This document shows positions 22,864-34,463 of a stretch of DNA of 64,000 nt, in pieces. The DNA is taken from assembly GCF_048544455.1 (NCBI RefSeq), contig NC_133537.1, forward strand, positions 19,715,541-19,779,540, written 5' to 3'. The notes under the pieces were generated by a model that did no database searches, was not told the origin of the DNA, and saw only the letters and a program-made list of their open reading frames with translations. How positions within the stretch are numbered: the stretch's first letter is position 1; every line of letters begins with the position of its first letter. The translations under genes were made by a program, and so were the position numbers. Source of the stretch: Silene latifolia (taxonomy: Eukaryota > Streptophyta > Magnoliopsida > Caryophyllales > Caryophyllaceae).

Positions 22864-23640
22864 GTATTTTTTAGGTTATTTATTTATATAAGTCGTTCAT
22901 CAATCAATATTTAGAGAGATAATTTTGTATAGTATATAATTTCGTGATACTTGTTTTATATTTAGAGAGATAATTTTGTATAGTATATAATTTCGTAGTA
23001 TATTATAGGATATACTTGTATTTTTATAGGATATACCGCAATAAAGTTATACCAGTATATAACTTTGTAGTATATAATCCTTATTTTTTTTGTCTTTGTT
23101 TCTATTTTAAAATATGAAACTATAAGATATTATTGTAATGCTTAATTTTTTAACATATGAGTTAGTATGTTATCTTTTTGATTTTATTTAGTATCGCCCA
23201 CTTTGTGTAAATCAATTGTGTGTGAAAGATTTTATTCACCATTTGACGGAATTGTGTGTCATTCAATTAATTGTGTGAATCAATTAAAAGATTATTTTCA
23301 ATAGGGGCCCACTTTTTTTGTCAATCAACTAGGCGGAAAAAAAGTTGAGCAATCTTTAATATTTTAGTTTATTGGGATGTGAAACTTTTCAAGCAAACAG
23401 GATTTGATAGGCCAAATTAAACGGCCCATATGCTCATATATTGCCTAGATTGAGTGAGGCCCATGTTATTGGGTGACTTGACTGTCGCGTGTTTGCCAAT
23501 TGGATAACGCTTCTGCACAACCCATTAACTCTTTCAAGTCAACTGTACAACCAGTCAACCATATCAAGATGCTGTACAAAATGCGAAAAATCTAAAAATC
23601 TAAAAACACTCTAAATGTATGAACTTTGGTAAATATGAAT
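22841..23640 (-). other. AT-rich, probable Helitron subterminal DNA
   Basis: No coding frame. A ~37-bp unit starting ATATTTAGAGAGATAATTTT is repeated at about 22907 and 22958 (period ~51). The words GGGCCCACTTTTTTT and TCAACTAGGCGG around 23306-23335 have counterparts in opposite orientation in the Helitron-like region 48400-49800. Confidence 0.45.
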
Positions 23641-26600
23641 AGTAGAGCAGTAGTTTCCGTGCGGTGCATGTGATGAACAACTTTTTGCTCTTTCCTCTTA
23701 CCTACTGTGCTCACTTGGTTCCTCATTTCTGTCCACACCTTCTCACAATTTCCTCCTTGTACTTCCCTCTTTCTTTGTCCCCTGCTTTTCCAATTTACAC
23801 ATCATCACTATTAAAAACATTTTCCTTCTCCTTCTTGCTTCAATTCAATTCTGCAAATCGCTCGCCTTTGTTACGATTACGGTTCAAATTTGAGGAGCTT
23901 CTACATTTCTGGTATTCATTTCTTTTTCTCTTTCTCCCCTTTTTCTAAACTAGGGTTTCGATTTCAACTTCATTTGCAATTTGATTACCGTTATTTCTAT
24001 AATTCTGCTCAGTTTAAGGCTACAGCTATTGATGATTCCCCATAGCCTATTTTGTTTCTCACTTCTATAATTAATCATATGTGATGCAGCTGTATTTGAT
24101 TGCTTAATTTGGGTTTTGATACGTTTTTTGTTTGTGTTAATTGTTCGAGTTTTCATGCTCAAGCTTCTTATGCTATGGTTGTTTGATGCACACTTTAGAT
24201 TTAGAGTTTTTATTCCCCTTTTGAACTTTAGTTTTCTAAATTCTTAATCATACAGTGAAATGAACTAATTATAATTTCTGATTTTGATCATTTCTTACTC
24301 GAGTTTTGGTTATTTATGGAATTACTTTTCATTCTAAATTTTTACAGTAACTAATTGTTAGAATGACAGATATTACATTTAGCATGTCTTTTTCCTAAAT
24401 TCGCACACTCAGCATGTCTTCTGTCTGTGGCGAGGTAAGGGAGATTGGATTTACTATATTTTTTTTTATTTTGGAAATCGAAGAATAGGGAGTAATTATC
24501 ATTAATCCTATTGAAATGTTGATAGTATTGACAGACTGGTAAAAAATTATTTTAGCTACTTTCACCTTTCCAAGCCTTACTATGATCGATGGACATGGAG
24601 GTTTAACTTATCTGTCAGAATATGGTTGATATTTAGCGTTAAGGTAGTATCCGCAGTACACAATGAAGTGTTTATTTGTTTTTATTCTCTTTTATGGAAG
24701 TCATCTGCATTCTTCTAAATCAATTCTCTGTTTGTCGGGTCTTCAGTTACGCATTCATCACTGGTTTAACATTGTAGCTTTTTCACTTGATGCTTATATA
24801 TAGGAGCCGCAGTTGACTGCTTGCGAGCCATTTGACGTGTACACCAAACCCTTCTCTTTATGATGATCTTTTGTCAAACTTACGGATGATTATACTTCTT
24901 TGACTGCTGAGTGTTGTGCAGTATATTTGGTTGATTGCATTTCTACATCTCTCTAACCCATTATTTTTGAGTTTGGTGCACCAATTTGTAAGTTTCGGAC
25001 TTCCATTTATTTGTACTCCGACCTTATTTATGGAACACGGGAATGTACCCTTTCAGACAGCTTGTTTAGGCTTGAGTAATAATTCCATTCATAGATAAGT
25101 ACAACATTTATAGCATCTAGGTACTTTGAACTTTGATGTATTGTGTAAATATGGCCAATGTTGGCCCTTTTCTGCTTTACAACACAATTATAAAGTGTTT
25201 CTGTTTTGGACAAAAAACAATCACTCAGGTTCGTAAAATGGCCTACATATATGGCTTATTCATGCGGTATTTATAGTAATGCTTTTAGCCTCTGTCCTCG
25301 GGTGTGTTTATAATCTCAGTGCGCCTTTCATTATATTTTATAGATGTGGAATGTAAGTTAGTTTTTGGGTATTCAGAAGCATGATTTTTTTTTTGTCGGT
25401 TTGTTTCATCTTGGTGTGTGTTTGGCTGTGGTTTTATGTATTTGCGAACATTCCTTTGTTATTGTTTGATAGCTTAAATTTGATTTATTTACGGGTCCAT
25501 TGTTTAAGTGGTAAGCTTTATTTGCTTGGTGATTCAATTTGGGGTATGTCTTTGATTGTTGATTAAACTTGTAGTGAAATTGGTGTGGCCGAGTGAGAGC
25601 ATGAAGGGCTAGTATTCTTTTGACAAGGGAGAAATAAGGTGTTGATTCTATGTTCGTAGTCGAGATATATATCGAGATACACAACTCTAAATAGAGATAT
25701 ATGTCGAGATATATATCTCCAAAGTGTATCATTTCTGATTTCCTTACTTTTTGGTGTTAGAGTGGGGCATTTCTGATTCTCTATTCGTAAGCGAGATAGG
25801 TTGTGAGTTGTTACCTCTTTATTTATTTGAAACGGTAATTAATGGCTTAATAGGTTATTATTTGAGGAAGTGAATTGCCAGTATAGAGGGCAGGGGGGAA
25901 GGAGTGGCAAAGCATAAAAATGGAGCTCTCTATTATATATGGCGACAACAGCCTCTTGGCATGACTCCTGTTATTATCCAACCTCAAGTTAGTTTTGTTT
26001 TCAACATCTGATCATTGTCGTTCTGTCTTTGATCTACTGTCTTTGTTGAATTAAGTCTTCTAGGGATTGGGATATTGCACCAGTTTGAACGTGAGTGGGT
26101 CACATGCTTATTTGGTTTATTGATCAGTTTTTAATTTCTTTTAACTGTTCATGTCCTTCCTTGAATCCAAATTTGTGTAGCTGCGACACGCCAATCAGTT
26201 CAGTTAAAACTTAAAAATACGTTACTCTATCTATAAGCATGCAACTGAAACTTAGGCAAGTGCCTTTTAGAATTTTTCTTAGTGTATAAACACTTTAAAT
26301 TTTTAACAATTAGAGCTTATTTTCATAAATTTGCTATTAATTATTAGCCATTTTATGATCTGGGTTCTTGTTTTGCTCTTTAGTGGTTGATTTATATATT
26401 GGATCAGAAAAAACACACTTTTACAATAAAATAGGTTCATTTTTGTTTTATACTTGATATAGTAATTATTATGTGAGACGGACGTATTCTGTAATTTGTT
26501 TATTTGGTAAAGTTGAGATCTTTAGCTTTTTGACATTGTTTATTGATTTCTGTAGGAAATTATTGTAAAAGATTAAACAATGGAGTCAAGTGAAGCAGCC

Positions 26601-27507
26601 TTAAACCGTAGTGCGTGTATAAGAGAAGCAGGAAAGAAGAGCTTTTTATGGGAGAAAATTAGCCAAAGTTTGATCAAAAGCAAATCTACGAGCTTTTATT
26701 CCAAGAACTTGGGGTTTCTGATAATAATAATAGAAGAAAGATCAATAAATCCGGACTTGCTTTCTCTGTTCTCACTTTAGATTTTAATCAAAGTGTTAAA
26801 GATTTTATGATAAGTTCTAATACATGTGTGCATAGTATTAAATCTCCGTTTCTGTCGCGGTATCGGTTATCATGGCCGAATATCGTCTTTTAAGGCGTAA
26901 AAGGCGGGATCATAGCTGCTGATATTTAAAACTATGCATGTGTGTTACTTTTGGTTTCTTTTTGGGTACTTAGGATGTAAAGGTACATGTGTTTTTGATG
27001 GTTTATTGAATTGCAGAAGCTTGAGCCTACATTATTTGAATATGCTAAGGCAGACTCCAAAATGTTACTGCAATTATATTGTGGGGTTTCCGATCTATGA
27101 TTTATATTAGTGATAAGCAAACGACTAACTAAACTGACTGTTTTTTTAGTTGCGGATTGAGGCGTATTTTAATCAAATATAAACAAATGATTGAGACGGA
27201 GTTAGAATATATAATAGAATATGTTGAATTGTTATCTTGTGGCTTTGTTATATGTTTGTGGGACGTCAGCATGTAATTGTGAATTTTAAGGGGGATAAAG
27301 TTGATGGACAAATTAGCTCAAATGATGCTTAATTCGGTTCCATTTGATTGTATACGACTATACGTTTTTCAAAATATATGAGGAGAATTTGGATAAACGA
27401 TACGATCGAATGGAATGTTGGGAAATGGGGTATGTTATTTTGCTTGTTGGTTGAAGATACTGGAGAATTGGAGATTGATTTTTCTATGTATGGTGTTTGT
27501 GATGCAG
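23641..27507 (+). other. 5' region and introns of the ankyrin pseudogene, no protein domain recognised
   Basis: This stretch looks like the promoter, leader and early introns of the downstream ankyrin gene: a pyrimidine-rich part (23670-23830), a CTGGTATTC donor-like site at about 23911 and T-rich intron-like DNA. The expected first coding exon (N-terminal segment before the first ankyrin repeat) was not found. A frame at 26580-26780 follows an acceptor-like TGTAG but matches nothing I know. Alternating ATATCTCGAC/GTCGAGATATATAT words form a small inverted array at 25650-25720. Confidence 0.4.
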
Positions 27508-28634
27508 TGTGTGGATAGAGAAGGGAAAACTCCGTTAATGGCAGCGTGCCTGAATCCAGCACTACATCATGTAGTTAAATTACTTATAGAGTTGGGTGCC
27601 AATGTCAATGCTTTTCGTCGTGGTACAACTACTCCCTTATTGCTCGATTTTGCTGTTATCAAATTTGTTAAGCCTTCCTGACATTTCTATGTGATTGCAG
27701 GTCATAATGGAGGTACACCATTACATCATGCTGCAAAATGAGGCTTAGAATATCACGTTAATCTACTTCTTTCTAATGGAGGTATCATCTATTGTGAATT
27801 AGGAAGCCGACTTTCTTCTCTTTTTATGCGAAACTAAATAACGTATTGGAATGGAGGGTGTACTAATTCTGAAGCTCTTAGAATCTAACTGGTTTGCCCC
27901 GTTTTTCAGCTAATGCTTTATTGGTGAATGATGATTGTCAAACCGCACCGGACATCGCGAGAGCCAAAGGATTCACCAATATTGTTCGTGCAATTGAGGT
28001 AGGTTGTCTCTATTATTCTGTTGACTTCATTTGTATCATTTACTTTCATTATGTCACCGTCTAAAATGTTTGGCGTTCTGCTATACACGACAATGATTCT
28101 GTTTTATATTTGGAATTTATAGAATCACATATGCTTATACGCTGGGTGGCTGAGAAAACCCATGATGCCAGGGTTTCTGGAATTACTTGCTCCACAATTT
28201 CTTTCAAGAAAAGTGTAAGTATCAATTGCTGGTTTATTATCGTTGCATCCTGATAGTCTGGCAATATTTACTCTGCATTATATATTTGGTTCTTCACATG
28301 CTTATCACTTTCCAATTCCTCAGGTGGGCGGTGGTTCTTCCCAGTGGTTCTCGTAATTTACGGAAGCCTTTTAAATTGGAGCTTGCCATATATACAAGTA
28401 TTTTGGTATTTCCCTTACATTCTTCATCAATTATTCATTTATATTGTCTTCAGTTATCTTGAGATTAATGTGGTTTGCTTTGCTTTGTAAAGTTTGGTTT
28501 CAACATCTAATACCCTTTGCTTAACAAGCAGGATGCTCAGCCTCATTCGAAAATTGCTTTATGGAAAGCCGATATGGAGGAACCAACTTTCAACCTGCAT
28601 AATCCCGCAGTTTTACTTTGTGGAATATTGACCA
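27508..28634 (+). pseudogene. XBAT34/35-like ankyrin-repeat E3 ubiquitin-ligase fragment, with introns
   Basis: Six exons with GT..AG borders can be read: 27508-27622, 27701-27781, 27910-27998, 28123-28214, 28324-28405 and 28532-28634. They encode ankyrin repeats (DREGKTPLMAACL, LIELGANVNAF, GGTPLHHAAK, ANALLVNDDCQTAPDIARAK) and then LYAGWLRKPMMPGFLELLAPQ, VVLPSGSRNLRKPFKLEL and DAQPHSKIALWKADMEEP. This follows the exon order of plant XBAT34/35-type ankyrin RING ligases, which ubiquitinate target proteins. The second exon has an in-frame TGA at 27739-27741 where arginine is expected after HHAAK (CGA to TGA). The N-terminal exon and all of the C-terminal half with the RING finger are missing. 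Kept introns show it is DNA-derived, not a retrocopy. It lies between Helitron-like ends at 22837 and 29744, so capture by a Helitron is likely. Confidence 0.8.
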
Positions 28635-29715
28635 GTACGTTTTCTGTCAGAATTCTGCTTCTCAGTTTATTTAGTTGCGGATTTGTTCTGATGGCGTTCT
28701 CGTACAGTTACCTTTATTGAGAACTACGACACGAGGTCAACTCAGGTGGCCAAATTTCAAATAGTTCTAAAATTACCGGTCTTACCGAATTATGCCGCTG
28801 TTTTCAGATCACCGTTGATCTTGCTTGTAGATTGCCAAGGCTGACTGAAGTACATTCTTCAAGCTAAACATGTTTAAGCCTTCAAGCTATTGGGGACTAC
28901 ATCTCATTATGGGAACTTAGCCTGAGCAAATGCTGCTCTGGTGTCGCCCATGATAACATGTATTCCATTATTATTAGGAGGTATAGAGAGCTTGAAAAAC
29001 CTGATCTAACCGAGTTTCAGTTTAGTTTGTAGCAAAGACTCAAATTATTCTAGCGAAGTCTCAAATTTTTTAGTTTTCAGTGTATTTGATGAGGTGTATC
29101 TATAATATCCAAGTTTCATTTGGTTCGTAGCAAAATTTAATATCTTTTTAGTTCTTTTTTTGACAATGGGTATGCTATAGTTTCACTTACTATTTGCAAA
29201 GTTTCAATCTTTTTAATGTCTATTTGATTTGATGATGGGTACTATGTTCCTGGGTCACATTTATTTCTTGTGAAGTTTCAATCTCTAATATGACTATTTG
29301 ATGTTGGGTACTCTATAATTTCCGGGTTCCGCGGCCTTAACTTGTCTAATTCTTACATTTATCATTTATAATGTGATACATTCTTATATGATAATTCTAA
29401 TTATGATTAGTATCCTATCAACCAAATTACGTGGCACATGTACTATTCTAATTTGGGCCTGTCGACTTAAACAAGAAGCATCGAAGGTACTCTGATTTGT
29501 GGATCGTTTGTCTTATTTTGCTTGCATTTTCTCTTTACTAATCGTCAGCAACCCAATGACTCCAACCTAAACATTTCATTTCGAAGATTGTTCATGAAGG
29601 GTTGATTTAAATGTTCGGAAAGTGTTAACCCAATGACTACAACTAAACAGATACTTCTGCGTTGTGCTTGAAGGTTGGTAATTTGATAAAAGACGGATAT
29701 GGGCCTTGGGATTCT
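28635..29715 (+). other. downstream of the ankyrin pseudogene; imperfect ~75-bp repeats
   Basis: No RING or other XBAT exon is recognised after 28634. From about 29030 to 29330 a phrase like GGGTACTATAGTTTC..CAAAGTTTCAATCT..TATTTGAT recurs four times imperfectly. The rest is AT-rich filler leading to the Helitron-like end. Confidence 0.45.
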
Positions 29716-29744
29716 GCGCGCATCGCGCGCGGAACAACAACTAG
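29716..29744 (+). mobile_element. Helitron-like 3' terminus (GC hairpin plus CTAG)
   Basis: A 6-bp GCGCGC/GCGCGC stem with an ATC loop (29716-29730) is followed by GGAACAACAA, CTAG (29741-29744) and T. The hairpin-spacer-CTAG layout is that of Helitron 3' ends. The element would extend leftward and may include the ankyrin fragment; its 5' end is not identified. Confidence 0.7.
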
Positions 29745-30027
29745 TGAAAGCAAAAGTTGAAAACACTCAATTAGTCACTACAGAACTCAACTTAATCAAC
29801 TTTTTTATTAGTAGATCTACTTGAAATGACATTCTAAGTTAGGTTTACAAGATTGAAAGTCAATTGTGTTAGTATAGATGAGAAATTTTATGTTTTTTTA
29901 TCACTCATTAATCTTGACTAAATGTAATAAGAGCAATTCCAATACTTGCATTTAGTAATTCACTTGCAATTATTAAAAATTATTAAGCGGTATGCTTATT
30001 ATTGGAGACGAAAAAAATAAAATAATA
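29745..30027. other. AT-rich spacer
   Basis: No gene or repeat recognised between the Helitron-like end and the Stowaway MITE. Confidence 0.4.
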
Positions 30028-30754
30028 CTCCCTCCGTCCCAGTTATTAGTTATCTATTTCCATTTTTGGGTGTTTCAGTGAATAGTTATCTATTTCCTTA
30101 TTTGGTCATTTTTTGTGGTCATCTTTCATGTACATGTGGGTTATAGGTAGGGGTGTTAACGAGCCGAGCGGAGCCCGAGCCTGGCCTTGCTCGGCTTGTG
30201 CTCATATAGTAAAACTCGAGTTCGAGCCGATCTCAAGCTTACCCGAACTTGAAAAAATTGTGCTCGTTATCAAGCATGCGAGCTCGAGCCAAACTCGAGC
30301 TCAACTCGACCCTATATATAATTGTTGAATTGTCGTTTTTTCTCTCTCGATATGTTCAATAACAAGGCTAGAAAGTTTTATATACAAATATTGGAAAATC
30401 AATAAGACATTTGTTTTATCTGTGATACAAATATATAATCCTGACAAAATATTTTTATAAATAAGAGTAATATCTCATCTAATTACACAAGTTTGAGCTG
30501 CTCACGAGCTTTTCGAATCGAGCCAATGTTTGCTCGGCTTGACTCGTTAAGCTCTCGAGCCGAGGCCAAGCCTGAGCCCGAGCTGAGCTCACACGAGCCG
30601 AGCTTTGACCGAGCCGAGCTCGAGTTGCTCGCGAGCTGTCTCGTCTAATTAACAGTCCTAGTTATAGGATTTGTGTGGTCCAAATTCGCTCATTTATCTT
30701 TCCTTAATCTTTGTGCCAAAAGCAATAGATAACTATTGATCGAGATGGAGGGAG
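30028..30754. mobile_element. Stowaway-like MITE interrupted by a hAT-like MITE
   Basis: Inverted ends CTCCCTCCGTCCCAGTTATT (30028) and the complementary end AATAGATAACTATTGATCGA..GGAG (30754) are flanked by TA. Removing the inserted element at 30148-30660 and one 8-bp duplication leaves about 206 bp, a normal Stowaway size. Confidence 0.8.
30148..30660. mobile_element. hAT-like MITE with GAGCCGAGC-rich ends
   Basis: The 513-bp element has ends TAGGGGTGTTAACGAG and the inverted CTAATTAACAGTCCTA, and an exact 8-bp target duplication GTTATAGG (30140-30147 and 30661-30668), the length expected for hAT. Both subterminal regions are packed with GAGCCGAG/CTCGAGC words in opposite orientations. Confidence 0.8.
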
Positions 30755-30774
30755 TAACAATTTACCAATACAAT

Positions 30775-31116
30775 TGTTATAACAGAAGCAAGAAAGACAA
30801 ATAAAAACAATAAAGAAAGCAACGCACAGATTTACGTGGTTCACTAACGGTGTGTTATCTACGTCCACAAGGCAGAAGGGAGAGGTTTATTAATATGTAA
30901 CGAGTTTTCAGATTACAGATTCAGACGGTATGATAAGCATGACTGTTAGGGAGAGGCTTAGAGAGTTTATATAATACTCCCTAAGACCTAATACAGAATT
31001 ACCTAATAAGGCCCAAGATAGATCCTAGCCCAATAACAGATACGGATAACTTTTCAGCGAGACCCCCGCATAGTCGTTCGAAGCGGCGACTAACGGATTC
31101 AAGAATAAACCCAACA
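30775..31116 (-). repeat. 3' LTR of copia element A
   Basis: On the minus strand the LTR starts TGTTGGGTTTATTCTTG at 31116, directly after a purine tract (AAGGTGGAGATT on the minus strand, 31117-31128), and ends at 30775 with ..TTATAACA. Size (342 bp) and the purine tract fit Ty1/copia. Confidence 0.8.
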
Positions 31117-32095
31117 AATCTCCACCTTGACTTGAATTCTCTCACAAATAGACACGTTTACCAGATGCACCCGTATAGATGCCAGATGTACCATAAATTA
31201 AAACTCTTCTCCCTTCCCCCTCAGATATTGCTCGCAAAGGGGCAATTACAGACTTCGGATATTTAGCAAGTCCAAACAGTGTTTGAACTTGCTATGCGGA
31301 ACTTTCTTGGTAAACATGCCAGCTGGGTTATCAGCAGTACCCACTTTGTTCACCTTAATCCTCTTCTCATTTCATAGAAAGTGATATCTCACATCTATAT
31401 GGCTTAGTCCTCTCATAATGGACTTGATCTTTAGCCAAGCATATTGCACTAAGACTGTGACAGAATACAATAGCTTGCTCCTGATGTAGACCCAGATCAC
31501 TGACCAACCCTTTTAACCAGATACCCTCTTTAGCTGCTGCAGTCAAGGCTATATACTCGCTTGGTAGTAGACAAAGTAATCGTAGGCCGCAATGTAGCCT
31601 TCCAACCGATGTAATGAACTACCAAGAGTGAAAACATAACCAGTCATTGATAGTCTGCTGTCAACATCTCCTGCATAATCAGAATCTGAGTACCCTGACA
31701 CAAGGCACTCTCTATCACCTCCATAAATGAGACCAACATCATATGTATCCTTAAGGTACCAGAAAATTCTCTTCACAGCTTGCCAGTGCTCTTTACCTGG
31801 ATCACCTATAAACCGGCTCACCACATTGACCGACTGTGCTAGATCAGGTCTAGTGCAGACCATAGCATACATCAAGCTACCCAGTGCACTAGAGTACGAA
31901 ACTCGGGACATGTACTCCCTTTTCTTCAACTGATTTGGGTGTGAAAGCAACAAACAGATGTGCATTTGATGCACTAGGAGTATCTATGGATTTAGCAGTA
32001 GACATGCCAAACCTTGACAACACCTTCTGAATATAGCCTTTCTGAGATAAGAAAAGCTTCTTCTTTCTTCTATCCCTGTAGATCTCTATTCCCAG
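31117..32095 (-). pseudogene. copia A pol 3' end: RNase H and C-terminus
   Basis: Read on the minus strand from 32095: IEIYRDRRKKKLFLSQKGY, then RVSYSSALGSLMYAMVCTRPDL, EHWQAVKRIFWYLK and SGYSDSDYAGDVDSRLSMTGY (frame 31549-31974), and further ACCAAA/AAAGEG-type C-terminal RNase H residues in another frame down to about 31330. RNase H removes the RNA template during element replication. Frame changes near 31590 and 31930 and an altered WHRLEGY region show decay. The frame continues without a gap at 54026, on the far side of the 21.9-kb insertion. Confidence 0.85.
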
Positions 32096-32099
32096 TGTA

Positions 32100-33089
32100 A
32101 CAACCCGGATTTTTAATGACTTAGTTAAGAGATAAATGCAGAATACAACTAAGTCATTATTACAAAAAAGAATTCAGATCATTATGGATCACTTACACAT
32201 GACTAAATAACTTAGTCGAGAGATTTAATTACAAATTAAAACAACATTAAAAGGTCCTCTCAAAACCCAGAATGCCCTTGAAAGGTGTCTCCATATAACT
32301 GGTCCTTGGTACCTGAAAAATATTTAAACAACAGTCGCTGAGCGACAGCAACCTAACCATTCTTCTATCATTACCTTAATAATTCAAAAGCAGGCATGCG
32401 AATGAAAATGAAATGCGTAAATAAGAATCACATAAAGCATACATCACATAAGTTCTTTTATCACATTATTTTTTATATTTAAATGGTACAACAACATTAC
32501 TCAAGATATTAAGAATCCATTTTTAGTAATACAATAACACTTATTAAAATTATATACAACGTTAGGAACATGTGAGCACAACAAGTATCAATCATCAAGC
32601 ATGTGACATCCTTACCTTGATCTCCCTTTATCATGTAGTAACATTATTCATCATATAATAATTTCATCGGTAAATCCAAATAGGCATCATATGAGTAAAA
32701 ACTGTAGTCATTTCTTTTAAAAACATTTGTTTTCTTCAGAAATAAGCACTAGATGTGACTACTAATGTCACATGCATACTCACGGCTTGCATCTCGCCTT
32801 AAGTACGAATGTGAACATCAATCCCGCCAATCATACCAATACTAGGAGGTTTACATATCACCCCAAGTGCTCAGTAGGACCAGACAACTAAATTGACTTG
32901 GTTTAACAACCGGAATCGTGGGGAAGAACAGACTACTAATGGATGGTCTCAGAGGTCCCATTTAAGTGACATGTCCCATACACTTCGAGGCACCAAGACA
33001 ATCACAACTGTCAAGGTCTGCACACGATCACAACCGTGAAATAATAATTGCCAAGATATCTGAAAGGTAGTAAAGCTGATCAAGCTCAT
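32100..33089 (-). repeat. left part of the ~4-kb LTR (U5-side)
   Basis: AT-rich LTR DNA without a gene. It contains one copy of the TCAGAGGTCCCATTTAAG word, repeated three more times beyond the Athila-like solo LTR at 34750-34890. This shows that both flanks of the solo LTR belong to one sequence. Confidence 0.55.
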
Positions 33090-34458
33090 TGACACGGCTA
33101 TCGCAACCTATCAAAAATAAACCAACTGGTCTCTAACTAATATAGCTAGGGAAGTCGGGATCGTATCCACAGGGAGGCTATTTGAAAGCTAATTTTCAAT
33201 TTAAATCTGTCTAAGTCACAAAATTGGGGGTTTGAATTGTTTACTAAAACTAAAGAGAAGCAAAGAAGAGAAATTAAGCGTAAGAAATAAGTAAAGCAAA
33301 TATAGAGAGAAACAGCTAGGATAGACGGTTCACCACGGTCTACAACGATCTAAGGTAAGGTCAATAGTCAGCAATAAATGGTCTGAAGGGTACTGAACAG
33401 TGAACAGGTCATCTCGGTCCACTATTCGCCCTAGAATTCTAATATAGCTCTTGCCCTAATTAGGGTATCCTATTGTCTGTAACAAGTCTTCGCCCTTTCC
33501 AATTTCTCGATCCAGGTCAAGGTTTAACAAGATGGTCAATTAATTACGTGCACTTAATTAATCAAACCGCTTTAGATGCTGCGATTAACAATTCAGACAG
33601 AGTAAACTGCTAGACCTATAACCTAACATAATACCATCATAGAACCGCGGATCCCCTAAATCCTAGCGCAAAGGATTTAGCTATGCATAATTAAATGGGA
33701 AACAACAATTAAAGTAGAGGAGATAACTAAGAATTGCATGATGGAATTAAATAGATATTCAACTAGCATAAAACGGAACTGATAAGAATAGTAAAAGAAC
33801 AATAATAAAATTAAAGCAAATTGAACGAAGAACAATTGAAATTACCGAAATTCGAAGGAAAGAATTATAAGTTTAGATAGAAAAATAAAGAAGCAGAGTA
33901 ACGTTGGAAGGAATTAAGCAGTGTAAAAGATGCCCTAAATTTGTTCTGCCTTTCTCCTTTTATAGAGATAGCTGAGAATTATTAATTAAACAACTAATGG
34001 GCCGAACTAACTAAATAAATCATCACGACCTGAATAGCAAAACAGTCTATCAACCAACCAAAGTTGTCGATCGACTAATCCTCTGAGCAACCCAGTTGAT
34101 CGACTACTAATTCCTGTCGATCGAATTTTTCTTCAAACGCAACCAGTCGATCGACCATCAGCAGTTGTCGATCGACTTTTCTGGGGAAACAGCAGCGTCC
34201 ATTCCTTACTTTAGCATGCTCTCTCATGTCTTCACGCATTCCAAGATGATAATTCGCGAGCTTAAGTTCATTAGTATCCCGAATGCAAATTCGGGGACGG
34301 GTTTTGGCTTGTTTACACCCTTTCGGGTCCAAATCTGCATAAAATAAAAAATAACCCAAAGTAGTCGATTCACGGGAGAATAGTAGCTAATCGCTACTAA
34401 ATATAAATAGAAATGCGTGCAAATGAATAGATTAAATGTATGAAATAGGCACGCATCA
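33090..34458 (-). mobile_element. Athila-like solo LTR
   Basis: On the minus strand it starts TGATGCGTGCCTATTTC (34458) and ends GATAGCCGTGTCA (33090), with an exact 5-bp target duplication CTCAT at 33085-33089 and 34459-34463. Near its 3' end it carries GATACGATCCCGACTTCCCTAG, closely similar to the end of the Athila-like LTR at 57140-57165. A five-fold GTCGATCGA array lies at 34066-34176. No internal sequence remains, so it formed by LTR-LTR recombination. Confidence 0.8.
34066..34176 (-). repeat. GTYGATCGA array in the solo LTR
   Basis: Five copies of GTCGATCGA or GTTGATCGA, a near-palindrome, spaced 25 to 30 bp apart, about 280-390 bp from the LTR start. Possibly a protein-binding array; no function is shown. 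Confidence 0.75.
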
Positions 34459-34463
34459 CTCAT

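Noticed and set aside
26580-26780. 66-codon frame after an acceptor-like site upstream of the ankyrin exons
   Set aside because: No resemblance to the N-terminus of XBAT-type proteins; kept only as part of the upstream region.
27165-27210. Stowaway end (AAACAAATGATTGAGACGGAG)
   Set aside because: No opposite end found nearby.
34066-34176. CRISPR-like spaced repeats
   Set aside because: Repeats are 9 bp, irregularly spaced and inside a plant LTR; no cas genes and a eukaryotic context.
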